Source: an uncultured Candidatus Entotheonella sp. (lineage in GTDB: Bacteria > Tectomicrobia > Entotheonellia > Entotheonellales > Entotheonellaceae). From it: DNA of 64,000 bases. The notes beneath the pieces were generated by a model. The model was not told the DNA's origin. It saw nothing but the letters and a program-made list of their open reading frames with translations, and did not search any database. How positions within the stretch are numbered: the stretch's first letter is position 1; every line of letters begins with the position of its first letter. Of this stretch, positions 28,477 through 37,202 are shown in pieces. Made by a program: the position numbers and the translations under genes. The DNA lies in NCBI GenBank assembly GCA_951828535.1, contig OX639990.1, positions 3,553,905 to 3,617,904 on the forward strand, written 5' to 3'.

Positions 28477-29271
28477 TCATTGCTTGCGCTCGCTTGCGCT
28501 CGCTGTGGGTGCGAGGCGCTCGAGTTTTTCGCGGGACGCAACGGCGAGGGGATTGTCAGGTTGCAGGGCGATGACCCGTTCCAGCGCCTGACGCGCCTCG
28601 TCCACCTGTCCAGCAGCTAGCAGCACATCGCCGAGTCCCGCGTAGGCTGCCGCGTAAGTAGGTCGCAGGCGAACAGCATCACGAAAGGCCTGGATGGCGG
28701 CGTCAGGACGCCCCATGCGATCGTATGCCAAGCCCAGGTTGTGGTACGCCTCGGGCAGACTCCGGTAGCTCAGGGCGCGGCGAAACTGCGCCGCCGCCAA
28801 ATCGAACTGTCCCTGCTGTGAATGAGCCAGTCCCATGTTCACGTGCGCCAAGGCGGGCCGATCGTAACCGGGGTCCTGCAGGGCGCGTTGCGCCAAATCC
28901 AGGGCTTCGTCGGGGCGGTTGCGCAGCAACAGCAGGGTGCTGTAATTCACCAGAACGGAGGGAGACGGGTTATTCTGCTGCAACGCCTGTCGGTAGGCGT
29001 CTTCGGCGAGGTCGAAGCGGTTGCGAATTTGGTATGTCAGGGCCAGAAGCTCGAAGTAGCTCGGCTCGCGCGGGCGCAGACTCAGTGCCTGGCGGATCGC
29101 CTGTTCGGCGGCATCGTAGGATTCGGCGCCGAGATACGTCTGCGCCAATTGGTAGTAGTTGTCGGCCTGCGCCCGCTGTTCGGCGATCGTCCCGCAGCCC
29201 AGCGACACGCCGGCGACGGCGAGGATCAGGACGGAAGCAAGTCGGCGGGCATTGGTGGGAATTGGCTTCAT
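28477..29271 (-). CDS. TPR-repeat lipoprotein (PilF/PilW-like)
   Basis: A 264-residue protein with a lipoprotein signal (VLILAVAGVSLGC, Cys26). About six tetratricopeptide repeats follow (for example YYQLAQTYLGAESYDAAEQA and AYHNLGLAYDRMGRPDAAIQ). Size and layout match PilF-type pilotins that help PilQ secretin assembly, but TPR lipoproteins are diverse. The pilC/gspF-like gene two genes downstream supports a pilus link. It should be attached to the inner leaflet of the outer membrane. Confidence 0.82.
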   Translation of the reverse strand: MKPIPTNARRLASVLILAVAGVSLGCGTIAEQRAQADNYYQLAQTYLGAESYDAAEQAIRQALSLRPREPSYFELLALTYQIRNRFDLAEDAYRQALQQNNPSPSVLVNYSTLLLLRNRPDEALDLAQRALQDPGYDRPALAHVNMGLAHSQQGQFDLAAAQFRRALSYRSLPEAYHNLGLAYDRMGRPDAAIQAFRDAVRLRPTYAAAYAGLGDVLLAAGQVDEARQALERVIALQPDNPLAVASREKLERLAPTASASERKQ

Positions 29272-29333
29272 ACGAGGCTGGCCTCAGGTTTGGCGAAGCA
29301 GTGCCTGCTCATACCGATTTATCATGGCCCGTC

Positions 29334-29633
29334 CTAGTGCGCCAGCCGTTCGATGAATCGGGGCCTGCGCGCGTGCCGCTCACGAAGCGAGCGAAGGCGA
29401 TTCCTGAAGGTTTCTGTTTCGCCGTCTTCACCAGCCAGCGCCTGCGGATTGAGGAGCCGACTCGTAGCCTGTTCATAGCCGTCGGGGTTAAGGTTTGATG
29501 TCGCCTTTTCCACCTCGTTCCAGACCTGGGTTCCCCGACGCCTGACGGCATCGAGGCGTAGCCGTCGTGCTTCCTGGGCCTCCCGACGTTCGGCTTCGAT
29601 GGCCTGGAATTCGCAGTGCTGGTACTCGCTCAA
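29334..29633 (-). pseudogene. Internal-deletion remnant of a large MSEYQ-type conserved protein
   Basis: A 99-codon frame whose first 12 residues (MSEYQHCEFQAI) are the characteristic start of a widespread conserved protein of roughly 400-500 residues. The remaining residues (EAERREAQEARRLRLDAVRR, WNEVEKAT, RLRSLRERHARRPRFIERLA) match that family's C-terminus. The entire middle is missing, joined in frame. The product would be a short coiled-coil peptide, so it is likely non-functional, although the frame itself is intact. The family assignment is from memory of the family, not a search. Confidence 0.65.
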
Positions 29634-29720
29634 TGGCTGATTTCCCTATTGCCGCCTCCTGCATCACGTCTGGACCCGCCGTCCCGAGACACCGCGTATG
29701 GCAATGGCGACGCTTTCTCC

Positions 29721-31211
29721 TCACGACCTCTCTTCCGAAAGCATCTCGGCAAACAGAGCCGCTGTCCATTCAGAGGCGTCGAGGTGCCGCTGCAACAGGT
29801 CGCTCACGGATCCGCCCAGGGCGCCGAACCAGAAGTGGCGCAGCCAAGCGCCGCTGTCGGGGTTGCGGAACCAATCGGCGGCGAATTGCTGATGCAGCGT
29901 CTCCATGAGAACGCAGGCCAGGCTCTGGCTCCACAGGGCAGCGATCGATTCGTAGTGCCAATCGACATCGAGCAGATAGTATTCCGGCGCGTAATCGACG
30001 CAGCAGGCTTCCATCATCAAATCGCGGTAGGTGTCGGCGGCGCCGGCCAAGGAATCGGCGGTATACAGGTGGCGGGTGAACAGGAAACGGCCCAATTGCC
30101 GGCGCAGGCGGTACAGGCGGTCGAGTCGGCGCCACAGGCGGTAATTTTCGTCAACGTGCACGGACAGGTAGTGCCGCAGCCAGTCAGGGTGGGCAACCAA
30201 TTCGGCCAGCAGACAGGCGCTGCTGTCGGCGATGGCCGGGTCGGCGAGGAGACGGTGGACCAGCGGCAGGTCCGGGTCGGTGTGGGCCCACAACAACGCG
30301 CGGCCCAAGGCGCCGGCCCACAGTTCAGCGCCCTTGAGGCCGCTGATGGGCGGGTAAGCGAGGAAGACCTCGTCGGGAACGCGGAGCGCGAGGGCTTCCG
30401 GCGGGCCGAAGTGGCTGGGGCGTTCGCGCCAGGTCAGGCGGCCATCGGCGGTCGGGTCGAGGCCCAGGTGCCGGCAGCAGGCCTGCATGGCGGGCACCAG
30501 CGCGCCTGGCTGGTAATACTGCTGGTATTCGGCGAAGGTGAACATGGCCAGAACGTCGTGTCGGCGCAACTGGTTGAGCGGCAGGTGCAGGCGCTGCTTG
30601 ACTGCCCAGGCCAGCAGATCGGCGTACACCTCGCGGGTTTCATCCAGGACCTCAATTGCCGCATCCTGCTGCGCGACGGCGTCAATATCCGCGATGCGGC
30701 GCCACAGGTCGTCCGGGGAATCAAAGTCGAGGTCGGCGGCCACCCGCCGGTGCGTTTCGAAGCATGCCTCAAAGGGTTCATTAACGGTGCCAAGCTGCGC
30801 CACGACGGCCGATTCGATGGCCGCCCGCTGGTCGCGCCGGCGTTCGGCGGCCATGTGGGCAAAGGCGTGGCGCAGCGGGATGGCTTCCTCATCAACGTAA
30901 CAGGTGGCGCCTTGCAGCCGGGACTGAGCGGCGTGCCAAGCCGGCCGCAGCCTCTGTTGCACGTGCATACCGAGTCCCCAGGCGTTGAGGCGCCGCATGG
31001 CGGGCCGCTGCGCCGCCGGGGCATTGGCGCCGAGGTTGGCAAAAGCCTGGAGGGCGGAGATCGTGCAGGCGGATTCCGTCTGCGCCATCGCCTCGGCCAG
31101 TCTGCCATCCCGCGTCTCACCGGGCGGGGTGTCGAGGTGGGCCAAGGCGACGGTGCGGTGGTAAGTCTTGCAAGCGTCGAGGAGTTGGTCCGGGCTGTCG
31201 GTGAAGGCCAT
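29721..31211 (-). CDS. Large alpha-helical protein, possibly degenerate M3-like peptidase
   Basis: A 496-residue, almost entirely helical protein without signal peptide or membrane segment. I do not recognise a characterised family. The layout and the C-terminal third (HRLLADPAIADSSACLLAEL and YLLDVDWHYESIAALWSQSL) recall the M3/oligoendopeptidase-F helical fold, whose zinc motif HEXXH and downstream Glu would fall around there. Here no HEXXH exists, so the peptidase would be inactive if the resemblance is real. It begins 21 bases after the stop of the ubiquitin-fold carrier gene upstream. The operon arrangement suggests linked function, but what that is cannot be said. Confidence 0.6.
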   Translation of the reverse strand: MAFTDSPDQLLDACKTYHRTVALAHLDTPPGETRDGRLAEAMAQTESACTISALQAFANLGANAPAAQRPAMRRLNAWGLGMHVQQRLRPAWHAAQSRLQGATCYVDEEAIPLRHAFAHMAAERRRDQRAAIESAVVAQLGTVNEPFEACFETHRRVAADLDFDSPDDLWRRIADIDAVAQQDAAIEVLDETREVYADLLAWAVKQRLHLPLNQLRRHDVLAMFTFAEYQQYYQPGALVPAMQACCRHLGLDPTADGRLTWRERPSHFGPPEALALRVPDEVFLAYPPISGLKGAELWAGALGRALLWAHTDPDLPLVHRLLADPAIADSSACLLAELVAHPDWLRHYLSVHVDENYRLWRRLDRLYRLRRQLGRFLFTRHLYTADSLAGAADTYRDLMMEACCVDYAPEYYLLDVDWHYESIAALWSQSLACVLMETLHQQFAADWFRNPDSGAWLRHFWFGALGGSVSDLLQRHLDASEWTAALFAEMLSEERS

Positions 31212-31232
31212 AGGCGGTTTGCGGCCCCCGTC

Positions 31233-31514
31233 TTACCGGCGGCCGCCGGCGATCGCGGGGATGATGGCTAGCTCATCGCCGTCTTGCACAGCCGTTTTCT
31301 CGCCGTCCATGAAACGAATGTCCTCGTCGTTCAGATAGAGGTTGATGAATTTGCGGATGGCGCCGCTATCGTCGCACAGGCGCTCGCGAATGCCGGGAAA
31401 CCGCGTGTCAAGCTCGCCTACCACGCCATCAATGGTGGTGCCGCCGACTTCAACCGCGCTCTGATTCTGCGTGAACTTCTGCAATGGGGTGGGGATGCGT
31501 ACGACAACAGACAT
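31233..31514 (-). CDS. MoaD/ThiS-family ubiquitin-like sulfur carrier with two residues after the GG
   Basis: A 93-residue beta-grasp protein (VVVRIPTPLQKFTQNQ at the start, DGVVGELDTRFPGIRERL in the helix, DGDELAIIPAIAGG at the end), the signature of MoaD/ThiS/CysO-type carriers. They are adenylated and thiocarboxylated at the C-terminal glycine. The reading frame ends GGRR, so Gly91 is not terminal; the last two arginines would have to be removed first, as in carriers processed by JAMM-type peptidases. No MoeB/ThiF-type activating enzyme or cysteine synthase is adjacent. The large helical gene follows 21 bases downstream. Confidence 0.8.
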   Translation of the reverse strand: MSVVVRIPTPLQKFTQNQSAVEVGGTTIDGVVGELDTRFPGIRERLCDDSGAIRKFINLYLNDEDIRFMDGEKTAVQDGDELAIIPAIAGGRR

Positions 31515-31630
31515 ATCGACTCCTTCCTGAACACGATTGGCACGCCGTGCACTTCCGGCAAGCCACGAAACGTGCGCGTTTGACCGATGGCCTTGAGTCT
31601 GTATCGACCGGGACGGTCAGCGGCACGGAC

Positions 31631-33565
31631 TTAGAAAACATATTGTGAGTTAACCACCAAGTCGCCGTCGCGCAGCAATTGCTGATACTGCGCGGCGAGG
31701 GACTCCTGAAACGCCTGGACCAGTTGGTTTTGCTTCTGAGCAAGCAGTTGCTGGCGGTAGTCCTGCAGGTCTGCCTTGAAGGTGCTCATATTGGCATCGC
31801 GGTACTCGATGACCTGAACCACGTAGGTGCGGTCGCCCTCGCCGACCGCCTCGCCTTCGTTGGGTTGCAGCTGAAACGCCGCGCGGCGGAATTCGCTCAC
31901 GTTGCCGAGGGCGGGAATCGGCTCGTTGCGCCTGAACCAGCCGGTCTCGGTCACTTGTAACTCCAGGGCACCAGCCAACTCCGCCAGCGATGCGCCGTCG
32001 CGCAATTTCGTTACCCATTCGGCACCCGTTTCCGAAGCTAGGTCGGCACCCTTGCTGTCGCGCGCGTCCCGGGTGACGCGCTCCAAGACGTCCTCCAGCG
32101 GCGGCACCTTGTCCAGCTGGGTCTCGGCGACCTGGAAGATATAATGGTTGCCGTTCGCGCCGACCACCGCATCGACGGCCTGCCCGCGCAATGTGAAGGC
32201 CCGGCCGATGAGCTGCGGCGCCCCGGCCAGTTCCTCAATGAACCCGGCGGCTTCCAAGAAGGGCGTGGTCTCCACTTCCAGGCCGTGCTGGTCCGCCAAT
32301 TCCGCGAACCGCTCCGGCGCCTCATCCATCGCGACCACGAGATCGTCCACGAAGACCAAGGCGGCTTCGCGGGCCTTCTCGTCCTGGAGGGCGTCGATCA
32401 CTTCCTGTCGCGCCTCCCCGAGTGGCTTGATGCCGGCTTCCATCCGCTCCTCGACCCGCAGGATGTGGAACCCTAACGCGGTGCGCACCAAGTCGCTGAG
32501 TTCTCCCACGGGCAGCGAAAAAGCGGCCTCTTCAAACGGTGGCATCATCTGGCCGCGCGGGAAGAAGCCGAGATCACCGCCCGCCTCGGCGGTGCCATCA
32601 TCTTCGGAGTGTTCGGCCGCCGCGGCCGCGAAGTCGGCGCCGCCGCGCAGATCGTCGAGCACGCTCTGAGCGAGACTGCGCGCCCGTTCCTCCCGCTCCG
32701 CAGAGGCGCTCTCGGGCAGTCTGAACAGAATGTGCCGGACGCGCGCCTCCCCGCGTTGGACAAAGGCTTCCGGCTGGCTGTCGTAATACGCCTGGAGCTC
32801 ATCCTCGGAGAATTCTCTCGTCACCCGAAAGGGCTCCGGGGTCACGGTGAGGTAGCGAATCTGGCGCCGCTCCGGCTCGCGGTAGGATTCCCTGCGGGTT
32901 TCGTAATGCGTCTTCACCTCATCATCACTGACGGTGGCTTGGGCCTCGAACAGGCTCGGGACGAGGGTGACGTAGCGCACGTTCACCTGCTGATGCTCGT
33001 GGCGGTACGTCTGTTCGGCCTCAGCGTCGGTGATTTGGGCACCCTGTTGCACCAGGGCGAAGACCTTGGACTGCATCAGGCTGCGGCGCTGTTCATCCTC
33101 GAATTGTTGCATGGATACGGGGGGTACCACGCTCGCCAGGGCGGCGCGGTAGCGGTCGGAATCGAATTGCCCCGGTGGGTTCTGAAAACCGGGCTGGCGG
33201 GCGATGTGGGCATAGAGCTCGGCGTCGGTGACCCCCAGGCGGTTTTCTTCCGCTATGCGCAGGAGCAAGGCGCGGCTGACGATTTGCTCGAGGGCCATCT
33301 GGCGGAAGTTGAAGTGCTCGCGCAGGTCCATGTCGGGCTGGTTGCCGAAAACCTGCCGGTATTGTCGATACAGGGCGTTCTGGGTGCGCTGGAATTCAGC
33401 TGCCTCGATCCCCTGGCCCCACAGCGTGGCCACTTCCGTGCGCGCCGGGCCGGAACTGGACTGCACGCCCCAGGAATAGAATATTGTTACTACAAAGGCA
33501 AGGACGACAGCCCACAGCACGCCCTTGATCATCCATGCCGAGGACTCGCGCATCTGTTTTAACAT
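31631..33565 (-). CDS. ppiD: Periplasmic peptidyl-prolyl isomerase / chaperone PpiD
   Basis: A 644-residue SurA/PpiD-type foldase. One N-terminal membrane segment (about residues 13-32, [19 protein letters not shown]) anchors it in the inner membrane facing the periplasm. A SurA-N-like helical chaperone domain follows ([20 protein letters not shown]). A parvulin rotamase domain at about residues 270-375 is typical ([47 protein letters not shown]). It assists folding of secreted proteins at the Sec translocon. It is divergent from dprA across about 167 bases. Confidence 0.9.
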   Translation of the reverse strand: MLKQMRESSAWMIKGVLWAVVLAFVVTIFYSWGVQSSSGPARTEVATLWGQGIEAAEFQRTQNALYRQYRQVFGNQPDMDLREHFNFRQMALEQIVSRALLLRIAEENRLGVTDAELYAHIARQPGFQNPPGQFDSDRYRAALASVVPPVSMQQFEDEQRRSLMQSKVFALVQQGAQITDAEAEQTYRHEHQQVNVRYVTLVPSLFEAQATVSDDEVKTHYETRRESYREPERRQIRYLTVTPEPFRVTREFSEDELQAYYDSQPEAFVQRGEARVRHILFRLPESASAEREERARSLAQSVLDDLRGGADFAAAAAEHSEDDGTAEAGGDLGFFPRGQMMPPFEEAAFSLPVGELSDLVRTALGFHILRVEERMEAGIKPLGEARQEVIDALQDEKAREAALVFVDDLVVAMDEAPERFAELADQHGLEVETTPFLEAAGFIEELAGAPQLIGRAFTLRGQAVDAVVGANGNHYIFQVAETQLDKVPPLEDVLERVTRDARDSKGADLASETGAEWVTKLRDGASLAELAGALELQVTETGWFRRNEPIPALGNVSEFRRAAFQLQPNEGEAVGEGDRTYVVQVIEYRDANMSTFKADLQDYRQQLLAQKQNQLVQAFQESLAAQYQQLLRDGDLVVNSQYVF

Positions 33566-33732
33566 CAGAATCCCCCTGAATACCGGCCAAGCATCGCGGC
33601 CCTGGAATGAAGCCGTTGTTGCCGATTCCGTTTCTCGTTATAGTGAAACACCCTGGGCAGGGTTTCCGCAAAGCAGTTTGGGCGCGGAAGTCGTGACTAT
33701 AACGTAAACCCCAGCGGGTTGTAAACGCCGCG

Positions 33733-34857
33733 ATGACTTCCACGATTTCCTCCAATGCCGCATCCTGGTTAGCCCTTAACATGGTATGCGACAACTGGCC
33801 CGCCGTGCGCGGGCACATCGCCCGGCATACAGCGACGCCGGACGACCTGTCGCGATTGCAGCGTCACGGCGTGCCGCAATTGGAGCGGGTCGTTCCCGGC
33901 CTCCGCGACAAACTGGCGGCGGTGCGGCAAGGCGCGGCCTTCGCGCAGGAATGCGAACGCCTGGAGGCCAACTGGGCGCAGCTCGTCACCTTTGTCGACG
34001 CGGCGTACCCCGACCTGTTGCGCTGGCTGCCGGACCCGCCGCCGGTGCTGTACGTGCGCGGCGAGTTGCTGCCCGAGGACCAACTGGCCATGGCGGTGGT
34101 CGGGTCGCGCCGGCCGAGCCACTACGGCCAGTTGATGGCCAAGCGTTTCGGCACCGAACTGGCGGAGCATGGTTTCACGGTTGTCAGCGGTCTGGCGCGT
34201 GGGATTGATAGCCTGGCGCATCAAGGCGCGCTGCAGGCCGGCGGCAGGACCATTGCGGTGCTCGGCTGCGGCGTCAATCGCATCTACCCCGCCGAGCACC
34301 GCCGTTTGTATGACGCCATTCGTGACCAGGGCGCCGTGGTGTCGGAGTTTGCCTTCGACACCAAGCCCGACCGCTGGAATTTTCCGCGCCGCAACCGCAT
34401 CATCAGCGGCCTGTCCTTGGGTGTGCTGGTGGTAGAAGCCTCTGACCGTAGCGGCTCGCTGCACACCGCGCACCATGCCGTCGAGCAGGGCCGCGAGGTG
34501 TTCGCGGTGCCGGGCCGCATCGATGTCGAGAGCAGCCGCGGCACACACCGCTTGATCCAAGGAGGTGCCAAGTTGATAACTGGTGTCGGCGACATTCTGG
34601 ACGAGTTGCCCGATGCGGTGCGCACCGCGGCTTTGCAGCAGCACGCCGCCGCGCAGGCGCTCGTCGAGGAGGCGCCGGCCGATCTGTCGCTGCAGGAATC
34701 GCAGATTCTGGCGCTGCTCGGCGGCGAGGAGAGCCACATCGAAACGGTGATTCACGCCAGCCAATTGCCAGCCCACGTTGTCGCCAGTATATTAGCTACC
34801 CTTGAGTTGCGAGGCATGGTGCGGCAGTTCCCAGGCAAATTTTTCGCACGAAGTTGA
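33733..34857 (+). CDS. dprA: DNA-processing protein A (natural transformation)
   Basis: A 374-residue DprA. Residues about 80-295 form the Rossmann-like DNA-binding domain with GSRRPSHYGQ, SGLARGIDSLAHQGAL and SEFAFDTKPDRWNFPRRNRI. The C-terminal part (LLGGEESHIETVIHASQLPA) is the winged-helix DprA_C. DprA loads RecA on incoming single strands. It leads the block topA-trmFO-xerC-hslVU, a gene order shared with Firmicutes and several proteobacterial groups. With the minor pilins elsewhere in the window it suggests a capacity for transformation. Confidence 0.95.
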   Translation: MTSTISSNAASWLALNMVCDNWPAVRGHIARHTATPDDLSRLQRHGVPQLERVVPGLRDKLAAVRQGAAFAQECERLEANWAQLVTFVDAAYPDLLRWLPDPPPVLYVRGELLPEDQLAMAVVGSRRPSHYGQLMAKRFGTELAEHGFTVVSGLARGIDSLAHQGALQAGGRTIAVLGCGVNRIYPAEHRRLYDAIRDQGAVVSEFAFDTKPDRWNFPRRNRIISGLSLGVLVVEASDRSGSLHTAHHAVEQGREVFAVPGRIDVESSRGTHRLIQGGAKLITGVGDILDELPDAVRTAALQQHAAAQALVEEAPADLSLQESQILALLGGEESHIETVIHASQLPAHVVASILATLELRGMVRQFPGKFFARS

Positions 34858-34904
34858 TCTCGACACTTCGGATGACCCCCGGCACGTGGGAGTGATGACG
34901 GATC

Positions 34905-37202
34905 ATGGCAAAATCTCTGATTATTGTTGAATCCCCGGCGAAAGCGCGGACGATCAAAAAATATCTGGGTCCAGACTACACGGTGAAGGCCTCGGTGGGG
35001 CACGTGAAGGACCTTCCCAAGCGGCGTCTGGGCATCGACACGGCGCACGATTTCACACCGGAGTACGTCACCATCCAGGGCAAGAAAAAGGTGCTGCAGG
35101 AACTGCGCTCGGAGGCCAAAAAAGCGGCGCAGGTGTTCCTGGCGCCAGACCCGGACCGCGAGGGCGAGGCGATTGCCTGGCACATTGCCGGCGAACTGAA
35201 TCAGACGCCCCCGGATCAGGTGTACCGTGTGCTGTTGAACGAGATCACCCGCAAGGGCGTGTCCGAGGCGTTGCAAAATCCCGGACGCATTGACGAACAC
35301 AAGGTGTCGGCGCAGCAGGCGCGCCGTCTGCTCGACCGGCTGGTCGGCTACAAAATCAGCCCGTTGCTGTGGCAGAACGTTCAAGGGGGTTTGAGCGCCG
35401 GGCGGGTGCAGTCGGTGGCGCTGCGCATCATCTGCGACCGTGAACAGGCCATTAAGGCGTTCGTGCCGCGCGAGTATTGGAGCATCAACGCCACGATGGC
35501 GGCGGACCCGGAGAAGCCATTCAAGGCATACCTGCACGCCATTGAGGGCAAGAAGGCGAAAATCGCCACCGGGGATGAGGCCGAACGCATCGTGGCTGAC
35601 TTGCGCGGCGCGAAATACGTAGTCACCCGGGTCCGCAAAACGGCCAGGCAGCGCCAACCCGCCCCGCCCTTTACCACCAGCACCCTGCAACAGGAGGCGG
35701 TGCGCAAGCTGCGGTTCACCGCCCAGCGCGCCATGCGGGTGGCGCAGCGGCTATACGAGGGGTTGCCCATCGGCGACGCCGGCGAGACCGGCCTGATCAC
35801 CTACATGCGGACCGATTCGACACGATTGGCCGATGACGCCGTGCAGGAAACGCAAGCCTACATCGCCGAGCATTACGGCAAGGATTACGTAGCGGCGAAG
35901 CCCCGCAAACACCGCCAGCAAAGGGGGGCGCAGGAGGCGCACGAGGCCATCCGGCCCACGTCGGTGCTGCGCTCGCCGGACAGCCTCAAGCCGCACCTAT
36001 CCCCCGAGCAGTTTGCTCTCTATAGGCTGATCTGGAACCGACTGGTGGCCAGCCAGATGAGCGCGGCGGTCATCGACCAGACGCGGGTTGACGTAGAAGC
36101 GGCGCCGTATGCGTTTCGCGCCACTGGCGCGGTGATGCGCTTCGCGGGCTTTACGGTGGTGTACGAGGAATCGCAGCCCGATAACCCCGCCAATGAGGAC
36201 GACGGCCAAAACCCGACGCTGCCGCCGCTGCAGGAGGGTCAACAGGTGGAAGTCCGCGAGCTGGTGCCCAATCAGCATTTTACGCAGCCGCCGCCGCGTT
36301 ATACCGAGGCTTCTCTGGTCAGCGAGCTGGAAAAACTCGGCATCGGACGGCCCAGCACCTACGCCTCCATCCTCAGCACGCTGCGAGACCGACAGTACGT
36401 AGAGGACCAGGAGCGCAAGCTCCTGCCCACCGAACTCGGCATCACCATCACCGGTCTATTGGTCGAAAATTTCCCCGATCTGTTGAACGTGCAGTTCACC
36501 GCTCAGTTGGAGGACAAGCTCGATCAGATCGAGGCGGGTCGACACGACTGGGTGGACACCTTGCACGACTTCTACGAATCCTTCGAGGTGGATTTGCAGC
36601 GCGCCACGCAGAAAATGCGCGGCATCAAGAAGGAAGTCGAAGAGACCGACGAAGTGTGCGACAAATGCGGCAGCAGCATGGTGATTCGCTGGGGACGGTT
36701 CGGACGTTTCATGGCCTGCTCGGCCTATCCGAAGTGCAAAAACACCGCCGAACTGCCGTCGTCCACAAATGGCGCCGAACAGACCACCCAGCAGCCGCAA
36801 ACCGAAACGCTCTGCGACAAATGTGGCAAACCGATGGCCGTGCGGCGCGGGCGGTTCGGGGAGTTTCTGGCTTGCACCGGTTATCCCGAATGCAAGACGA
36901 CGCGCCCGCTCGCCGGGGTGGTCATGGATTGTCCCGAGGACGGCTGCGGTGGTGTCATCGTGCAGCGGCGCTCGCGGCGCGGGCGCATTTTCTACGGTTG
37001 TAACAATTATCCGACATGTACGTTCACCACCTGGCAGCGTCCGGTGCCGCAGTCGTGTGCGCAGTGTGCTGCACCGTATCTCCTCGAAAAACGCACCAAG
37101 AAGGCGGTCACCCTGCGCTGCTCCAAGTGCGGTACCGAAACGGCGGCCGAAGAGATTACGGCGTCTCAAGACGCGGCGGAACCGCAAGCAGTTTCGCCAT
37201 GA
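34905..37202 (+). CDS. topA: DNA topoisomerase I
   Basis: A 765-residue type IA topoisomerase. The N-terminal TOPRIM begins KSLIIVESPAKARTIKKYLG with DPDREGEAIAWH as its acidic motif. The active-site Tyr300 is in TYMRTDSTRL, and GRPSTYASIL is the conserved DNA gate region. Four C-terminal zinc-ribbon modules (CDKCG...C at about 584, 645 and 680, then CAQC...CSKC) bind single-stranded DNA. It relaxes negative supercoils. The stop overlaps the trmFO ATG (ATGA). Confidence 0.96.
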   Translation: MAKSLIIVESPAKARTIKKYLGPDYTVKASVGHVKDLPKRRLGIDTAHDFTPEYVTIQGKKKVLQELRSEAKKAAQVFLAPDPDREGEAIAWHIAGELNQTPPDQVYRVLLNEITRKGVSEALQNPGRIDEHKVSAQQARRLLDRLVGYKISPLLWQNVQGGLSAGRVQSVALRIICDREQAIKAFVPREYWSINATMAADPEKPFKAYLHAIEGKKAKIATGDEAERIVADLRGAKYVVTRVRKTARQRQPAPPFTTSTLQQEAVRKLRFTAQRAMRVAQRLYEGLPIGDAGETGLITYMRTDSTRLADDAVQETQAYIAEHYGKDYVAAKPRKHRQQRGAQEAHEAIRPTSVLRSPDSLKPHLSPEQFALYRLIWNRLVASQMSAAVIDQTRVDVEAAPYAFRATGAVMRFAGFTVVYEESQPDNPANEDDGQNPTLPPLQEGQQVEVRELVPNQHFTQPPPRYTEASLVSELEKLGIGRPSTYASILSTLRDRQYVEDQERKLLPTELGITITGLLVENFPDLLNVQFTAQLEDKLDQIEAGRHDWVDTLHDFYESFEVDLQRATQKMRGIKKEVEETDEVCDKCGSSMVIRWGRFGRFMACSAYPKCKNTAELPSSTNGAEQTTQQPQTETLCDKCGKPMAVRRGRFGEFLACTGYPECKTTRPLAGVVMDCPEDGCGGVIVQRRSRRGRIFYGCNNYPTCTFTTWQRPVPQSCAQCAAPYLLEKRTKKAVTLRCSKCGTETAAEEITASQDAAEPQAVSP

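Noticed and set aside
29616..31271. 551-codon frame opposite the helical unknown protein
   Set aside because: It is rich in Gly/Val/Gln with no fold-like pattern. The minus strand has a plausible start, operon spacing and a globular composition, so that strand was preferred.
33600..33732. Paired TATAAC boxes between ppiD and dprA as divergent promoters
   Set aside because: Both strands carry an ACTATAACG, but no -35 with proper spacing was found on the ppiD side and only a poor one on the dprA side.
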